Assembly: GCA_017998475.1 (NCBI GenBank) | Contig: JAGODA010000174.1 | Coordinates: 1-6,778 of the forward strand | Length of the DNA: 6,778 nucleotides | Direction of reading: 5' to 3' | DNA from: Spirochaetota bacterium | GTDB lineage: Bacteria > Spirochaetota > UBA4802 > UBA5368 | Part shown: in pieces, positions 5,751-6,778 of the stretch | Layout: the number at the start of each line of letters is the position of its first letter | How positions within the stretch are numbered: the stretch's first letter is position 1 | Notes under the pieces: generated by a model | Databases searched by the model: none | What the model was told of the DNA's origin: nothing | The model's input: only the letters and a program-made list of their open reading frames with translations | Program-made: the position numbers and the translations under genes

Positions 5751-6778
5751 TTACTTGTTTACAATCTTCTTGGCATCGCCCACCAGCGATTCGACGACGG
5801 TGGGATCTGCGAGTGTCGAGATGTCGCCGTAGCCGGCCACGTTGAAGTCGGCGGCGGCGATCTTCTTGAGGATGCGGCGCATGATCTTTCCGGAACGGGT
5901 CTTGGGAAGAGCGTCCGCCCACTGGATGATCTCCGGAGTCGCGATTGGCCCGATCTCCTTGCGCACGTGGGCGATGAGCTCCTTCTTGAGCTCCTCGGTC
6001 TTCTCCACGCCGGTATTCAGAGTCACGAAGGCGTAAATCGACTGGCCCTTGATCTCGTGCGGATAGCCGACAACCGCCGATTCCGCGACTTTCGGATGTG
6101 ATACGAGCGCCGACTCGACCTCGGCCGTACCCATGCGGTGACCGGAAACGTTGATAACGTCGTCCACGCGGCCGGTGATCTGGTAGTAGCCGTCCTTGTC
6201 GCGGCGGCATCCGTCACCGGTGAAGTACTTGCCGGGGAACTGCGCGAAGTAGGTGTTGAAGAATCGCTCCTTCTTGTCGTCGCCGTAGACGCCGCGCATC
6301 TGGCCCGGCCACGAATAGTCGATGCAGAGGTTGCCCTCGCACACGCCCTCGAAGGGCTTGCCGCTGTCGTCGACGATCGAAGGCTTCACGCCGAAGAAGG
6401 GAACGGTCGCCATGGCCGGTTTGATATCGATCGCGCCGGGAAGCGGGGTGATGAGGATTCCGCCCGTTTCTGTCTGCCACCAGGTGTCCACGATCGGGCA
6501 CTCGCCGCGGCCGATCTTGTTATAGTACCAGTTCCAGGCTTCGGGGTTCAGCGGCTCGCCGACCGAACCGAGCAGACGGATGCTGGAGATGTCGTGCTTG
6601 TCGACCCACTGGTCTCCTTCCTTCGCGATGGCGCGGATGGCGGTCGGGGCCGTGTAGAAAATGTTTACCTTGTATTTCTCGACGACGGCCCAGAAGCGGC
6701 CGAAGTCCGGATAGCTCGGCACTCCTTCGAACATGATGCTGGTCGCGCCGTTGGCCAGCGGGCCGTACACTATATAGG
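5751..6778 (-). CDS. acs: Acetyl-CoA synthetase, C-terminal half (5' end beyond right edge)
   Basis: AMP-forming acetate-CoA ligase: acetate + ATP + CoA gives acetyl-CoA + AMP + diphosphate. The frame is open from 6778 to the TAA at 5753-5751 and gives 341 visible residues, about the C-terminal half of a family usually near 650 residues. The first residues YIVYGPLANGA match an internal Acs segment, so the GTG at 6770 is not the start; the true start lies outside. Counting from the first visible residue, signatures are WWQTETGG (99-106), the GDG adenylation/hinge motif (187-189), GRVDDVINVSGHRMG (202-216) and PKTRSGKIMRR (291-301). Lys297 in the last motif is the catalytic lysine that protein acetylation silences in characterised Acs enzymes. 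The tail after that lysine has the normal length. The gene converges on cobO and shares the terminator. A propionyl-CoA synthetase is less likely given the close match to Acs throughout. Confidence 0.96.
   Translation of the reverse strand, partial: YIVYGPLANGATSIMFEGVPSYPDFGRFWAVVEKYKVNIFYTAPTAIRAIAKEGDQWVDKHDISSIRLLGSVGEPLNPEAWNWYYNKIGRGECPIVDTWWQTETGGILITPLPGAIDIKPAMATVPFFGVKPSIVDDSGKPFEGVCEGNLCIDYSWPGQMRGVYGDDKKERFFNTYFAQFPGKYFTGDGCRRDKDGYYQITGRVDDVINVSGHRMGTAEVESALVSHPKVAESAVVGYPHEIKGQSIYAFVTLNTGVEKTEELKKELIAHVRKEIGPIATPEIIQWADALPKTRSGKIMRRILKKIAAADFNVAGYGDISTLADPTVVESLVGDAKKIVNK

Overview
The window is GC-rich bacterial DNA with densely packed genes and short intergenic gaps, apparently chromosomal. 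No tRNA, rRNA, CRISPR array, insertion sequence or phage gene is visible. The lineage cannot be assigned from the sequence. Divergent cyclase-like regulators next to acyl-CoA metabolism would suit a spirochaete or a deltaproteobacterium-like lineage, but this is only a guess.

Left third (1-1533, minus strand): a two-gene unit. The upstream gene (1533 to 613) is complete. It encodes a 306-residue protein with a helical N-terminal region and a divergent class III nucleotidyl-cyclase-like domain. Its stop codon overlaps by one base the GTG start of a second gene (613 to 1), which runs off the left edge. The second product has a receiver-like N-terminus followed by a paralogous copy of the same cyclase-like domain. 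Both copies share a W-x-W motif next to the metal-binding loop. Several residues typical of class III cyclases are replaced, and the unit's function is unknown. It is the least ordinary part of the window.

Centre (1534-5671, plus strand): a 236-bp divergent intergenic region carries candidate promoters for both directions. It leads into icmF (1770-5009), a 1079-residue fusion of a B12-binding domain, a MeaI-type G-protein chaperone and an acyl-CoA mutase catalytic domain. Substrate-pocket residues Phe581 and Gln725 indicate isobutyryl-CoA/n-butyryl-CoA mutase rather than methylmalonyl-CoA mutase. After a 134-bp gap with a hairpin comes a CobA/BtuR/CobO-type corrinoid adenosyltransferase (5144-5671). 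This enzyme makes adenosylcobalamin, the cofactor IcmF needs, so the two genes form a sensible enzyme and cofactor-supply pair.

Right (5672-6778): a perfect 32-bp palindrome with flanking A and T runs is a bidirectional terminator. It separates cobO from the convergent C-terminal half of acetyl-CoA synthetase (acs), which is cut by the right edge. Together the metabolic genes suggest short-chain or branched-chain acyl-CoA and acetate use. The link between acs and the icmF-cobO pair is only proximity.
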